In this document: piece after piece, positions 15,328 to 16,934 of the stretch
Layout: each line of letters starts with the position of its first letter
Numbering within the stretch: the first letter of the stretch is position 1
Assembly: GCA_964483775.1 (NCBI GenBank)
Contig: CAZADA010000066.1
Span: forward strand, 1-16,934
DNA length: 16,934 bases
Source: CAZADA01 sp964483775
GTDB lineage: Bacteria; Pseudomonadota; Alphaproteobacteria; Caulobacterales; Maricaulaceae
Reading direction: 5' to 3'
Notes under the pieces: generated by a model
Told to the model about the DNA's origin: nothing
The model's database searches: none
Seen by the model: the letters and a program-made list of their open reading frames with translations, nothing else
Program-made: the position numbers and the translations under genes

Positions 15328-15332
15328 TCCTC
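15328..15332 (-). promoter_or_regulatory. Shine-Dalgarno GAGGA deciding the mccA start
   Basis: GAGGA on the - strand directly abuts the ATG at 15327, too close to serve it. Its GAGG core is seven bases from the second in-frame ATG at 15321, which is normal spacing. The second ATG is therefore preferred. Confidence 0.6.
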
Positions 15333-15412
15333 GGTCAGGCGCTGAGTGGGTGTGTGCGCCGACCTACCCCCGTCCGGCGCGCCTGTCACGGTGCAACGCC
15401 GAACGCACGGTT

Positions 15413-15850
15413 TTAACCCTCATCGGGGCAGGCCGCCTCGCGCTCCAACGTGCTGACCCAAATCACGCTGAGCGGCGACTCCGGATCGGGCACCACAGCC
15501 AAAGCGAGGCGATCACAGTCACGCTTTAAAATCGCAGCGTTGCCCACCCCGCCGTCAAAGCTCCAACCTGGAAACGAGGTCAAGAACGTGCTGCCAGCCG
15601 ACGTGTACGCCGGACCATCGATCGGCGTGCGTAGGCAAAACGAGCGCCCTTCGGCTTCAGCGACCAACAACTCCGCGTAACGCTGCGGCCCGGCAACGCG
15701 CCCGAGCCCCGTGTCCGCACATGCAACCGACAACACCGCCGGATCGTCCGGCAACGTCACCTCACCGGCCAACACGGTGCGGCCGGGCCCCTCAGTTGCG
15801 CATCCCGACACGCCCACCGCCACCAAGACGCCCGCCGCCAAACACCTCAT
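15413..15850 (-). CDS. Small predicted lipoprotein, unknown function
   Basis: The 145-residue product starts with a short hydrophobic signal ending in the lipobox V-S-G-C (Cys17), so it should be lipid-anchored in the envelope. The mature part has four further cysteines (44, 72, 112, 141), which could form two disulfides in the periplasm. I recognise no domain. ATG 15850 is used because it begins the signal peptide; the frame extends 10 residues further up without signal character. It lies between the NTF2-like gene (46 bases upstream) and mccA (91 bases downstream) on the same strand, so it is likely carried on the mcc transcript. Nothing in the sequence ties its function to leucine catabolism. 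Confidence 0.75.
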   Translation of the reverse strand: MRCLAAGVLVAVGVSGCATEGPGRTVLAGEVTLPDDPAVLSVACADTGLGRVAGPQRYAELLVAEAEGRSFCLRTPIDGPAYTSAGSTFLTSFPGWSFDGGVGNAAILKRDCDRLALAVVPDPESPLSVIWVSTLEREAACPDEG

Positions 15851-15896
15851 GCCTGCGCCCTTTCCGCATTGAAGACCCAAACTGGAAACCTAGCGC

Positions 15897-16460
15897 CTAT
15901 TCGGTGAGCAGGAAATCATGAACAAGCGTCGCGGGGCGATAATCCTCCATCGCGTCGGGACGCAAGACGTCGCACGAACCCGGCTCCACCGAATAGGTGA
16001 TGTCCGCGATCTTCCATGCATCACCTTCGCGTACGATGGAGAAGTGGTTGATCCCGCACTGGGCGGTTTCGCCATTGACCCGCAAGTCATAGGGCGCCCA
16101 GACACCGGCCATCGTATCGAGCGAGATCTGGACGACGGGGTCCCAGTACACCTCCATCAACTCGCCCTCAAAGCCGGCGACGTTCGCCGCCCACTCGCTC
16201 AGCGGCGACGCTGACACGGTCGCCCCTTCACCGTCATCGCCGCGCTGCACCCGGCGCACCACGCCAGCGTCCTCAGCCAACGCCGCCTGGAGCCCCTCCA
16301 GGTCCTGGGCGTGAAACGCCAGGAACATGGCGTCGAGCATGCCGAGGACCTCATCGACCTGGCGGTCCTGCTCGGTCATCAGGTGCTCATTGTCCTGTGC
16401 AACCGCAGGCGCAGCCAAAGCCAGGACGCCTGCCATGACCGCAATTCCCGAGCTTTGCAT
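15897..16460 (-). CDS. Exported NTF2-like (SnoaL/DUF4440-type) protein
   Basis: The 187-residue product has a signal peptide (hydrophobic 7-20, probable cleavage after A-V-A near residue 21) and should be periplasmic or secreted. The mature part reads like a cone-shaped NTF2-like domain: a helix VDEVLGMLDAMFLAFHAQDL, a helix-turn with LQAALAEDAGVV, and later strands with WAPYDLRVNG, CGINHFSIVREGDAWKIADI. That last segment, with its central N-H-F and W-K-I, is characteristic of SnoaL/DUF4440-type folds. No catalytic role can be assigned, as this fold serves both enzymes and binding proteins. ATG 16460 has AGGAG eight bases upstream, and the mccB stop is 11 bases before it, so it is co-transcribed and probably co-translated with mccB. 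Confidence 0.82.
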   Translation of the reverse strand: MQSSGIAVMAGVLALAAPAVAQDNEHLMTEQDRQVDEVLGMLDAMFLAFHAQDLEGLQAALAEDAGVVRRVQRGDDGEGATVSASPLSEWAANVAGFEGELMEVYWDPVVQISLDTMAGVWAPYDLRVNGETAQCGINHFSIVREGDAWKIADITYSVEPGSCDVLRPDAMEDYRPATLVHDFLLTE

Positions 16461-16468
16461 GGGCGTTT

Positions 16469-16473
16469 CTCCT
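16469..16473 (-). promoter_or_regulatory. Shine-Dalgarno AGGAG for the NTF2-like gene
   Basis: AGGAG on the - strand lies eight bases before the ATG at 16460 and overlaps the TAG stop of mccB (16472-16474). It supports the signal-peptide start over the longer open frame reaching into mccB. Confidence 0.65.
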
Positions 16474-16934
16474 ACATTCGGAACACGCCGAAGCGGGTGT
16501 CCTCCACCGGGGCATTCAAGCACGCCGCCAACGACAAGCCCACCACATCGCGGGTTTGGGCCGGATCGATCACGCCGTCATCCCACAGTCGCGCCGATGC
16601 GTAATAGGGCGAGCCTTGGTGTTCATAGTCCGCGCGGATGCCGTCCATGAACGCAGTTTCGTCCTTGGCCGGCCAGGTTTCCCCACGCGCCTCAAGCCCA
16701 TCGCGTTTCACAGTGGCCAGCACGTTGGCCGCCTGCTCCCCGCCCATCACCGAGATGCGCGCATTCGGCCACATATAAAGGAAGCGCGGCCCAAACGCGC
16801 GTCCGGCCATGCCGTAATTGCCCGCCCCATAGCTCCCGCCAATGACCACAGTGATCTTGGGCGTGCGCGCCGTGGAAACCGCCGTCACCAGCTTGGCGCC
16901 GTCCTTGGCGATACCGCCGGCCTCAGCCTTCTTG
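16472..16934 (-). CDS. mccB: 3-methylcrotonyl-CoA carboxylase carboxyltransferase beta subunit, C-terminal part (5' end outside window)
   Basis: MccB transfers the carboxyl group from biotin on MccA to 3-methylcrotonyl-CoA. Only the last 153 residues are in the window; the open frame continues past the right edge, so the GTG at 16888 is internal and not a start. The sequence closely follows the family: AGGIAKDGAKLVTAV, then GGSYGAGNYGMAGRAF, FLYMWPNARISVMGGEQAA, SPYYASARLWDDGVIDP, and the C-terminal FGVFRM typical of MCC beta subunits. These belong to the carboxyltransferase C-domain that builds part of the acyl-CoA and biotin site. Downstream on the same strand come the NTF2-like gene, the lipoprotein gene and mccA. 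Confidence 0.96.
   Translation of the reverse strand, partial: KKAEAGGIAKDGAKLVTAVSTARTPKITVVIGGSYGAGNYGMAGRAFGPRFLYMWPNARISVMGGEQAANVLATVKRDGLEARGETWPAKDETAFMDGIRADYEHQGSPYYASARLWDDGVIDPAQTRDVVGLSLAACLNAPVEDTRFGVFRM

Noticed and set aside
14227..15345. 372-codon + strand open frame opposite mccA
   Set aside because: It is antisense to the biotin carboxylase and ATP-grasp coding sequence; composition is His/Arg-rich and no family is recognisable.
15328..15412. Terminator between the small lipoprotein gene and mccA
   Set aside because: The GTGC/GCAC pairing near 15390 has only four base pairs with a ten-base loop and no T run.

Overview
The window is GC-rich, densely coded DNA from a bacterial chromosome, most likely an alphaproteobacterium. 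The linked order def, fmt and truA beside dapE, with recR and rmuC just upstream, is familiar from alphaproteobacteria. A genus cannot be named from this; a Caulobacterales, Maricaulales or Hyphomonadales relative is only a guess. I see no phage genes, insertion sequences, CRISPR arrays, tRNAs or rRNAs, and no gene-free stretch longer than about 190 bases.

Layout. Positions 1-111 hold the tail of an unrecognised gene, followed by dapE (143-1330, lysine and peptidoglycan precursor synthesis), both on the + strand. Everything else is on the - strand and reads right to left. The right end is a leucine catabolism cluster: the 3' end of mccB (16472-16934), a secreted NTF2-like protein, a small lipoprotein, mccA (13264-15321) and hydroxymethylglutaryl-CoA lyase (12157-13071). 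MccA and MccB form 3-methylcrotonyl-CoA carboxylase, and the lyase ends the pathway by giving acetyl-CoA and acetoacetate.

Next comes an information-processing block: recR (recombinational repair), rmuC (recombination limiting), def (peptide deformylase), a MOSC-domain protein, fmt (initiator tRNA formylation), a 1000-residue soluble hybrid histidine kinase, and truA (tRNA pseudouridylation). Def and Fmt are the removal and addition steps of the N-formyl cycle. The MOSC gene and the kinase appear to be insertions into an otherwise conserved def-fmt-truA order. The block ends with a lipoprotein alpha/beta hydrolase and a 14-helix DHA2-type transporter whose start lies 3 bases after the hydrolase stop; the transporter converges on dapE.

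Most of the window is ordinary housekeeping sequence, and I found no convincing new multi-gene system. The points most worth a second look are: two altered, normally near-invariant segments in Fmt next to intact catalytic residues; a sharply AT-rich block of about 300 bases at the PAS-PAS junction of the hybrid kinase; a repeated CCGTTAGGAC element with a palindrome upstream of that kinase; a probable leaderless promoter for def; a LexA-like element in the AT-rich gap before rmuC; and two exported proteins encoded between the MccB and MccA subunits.
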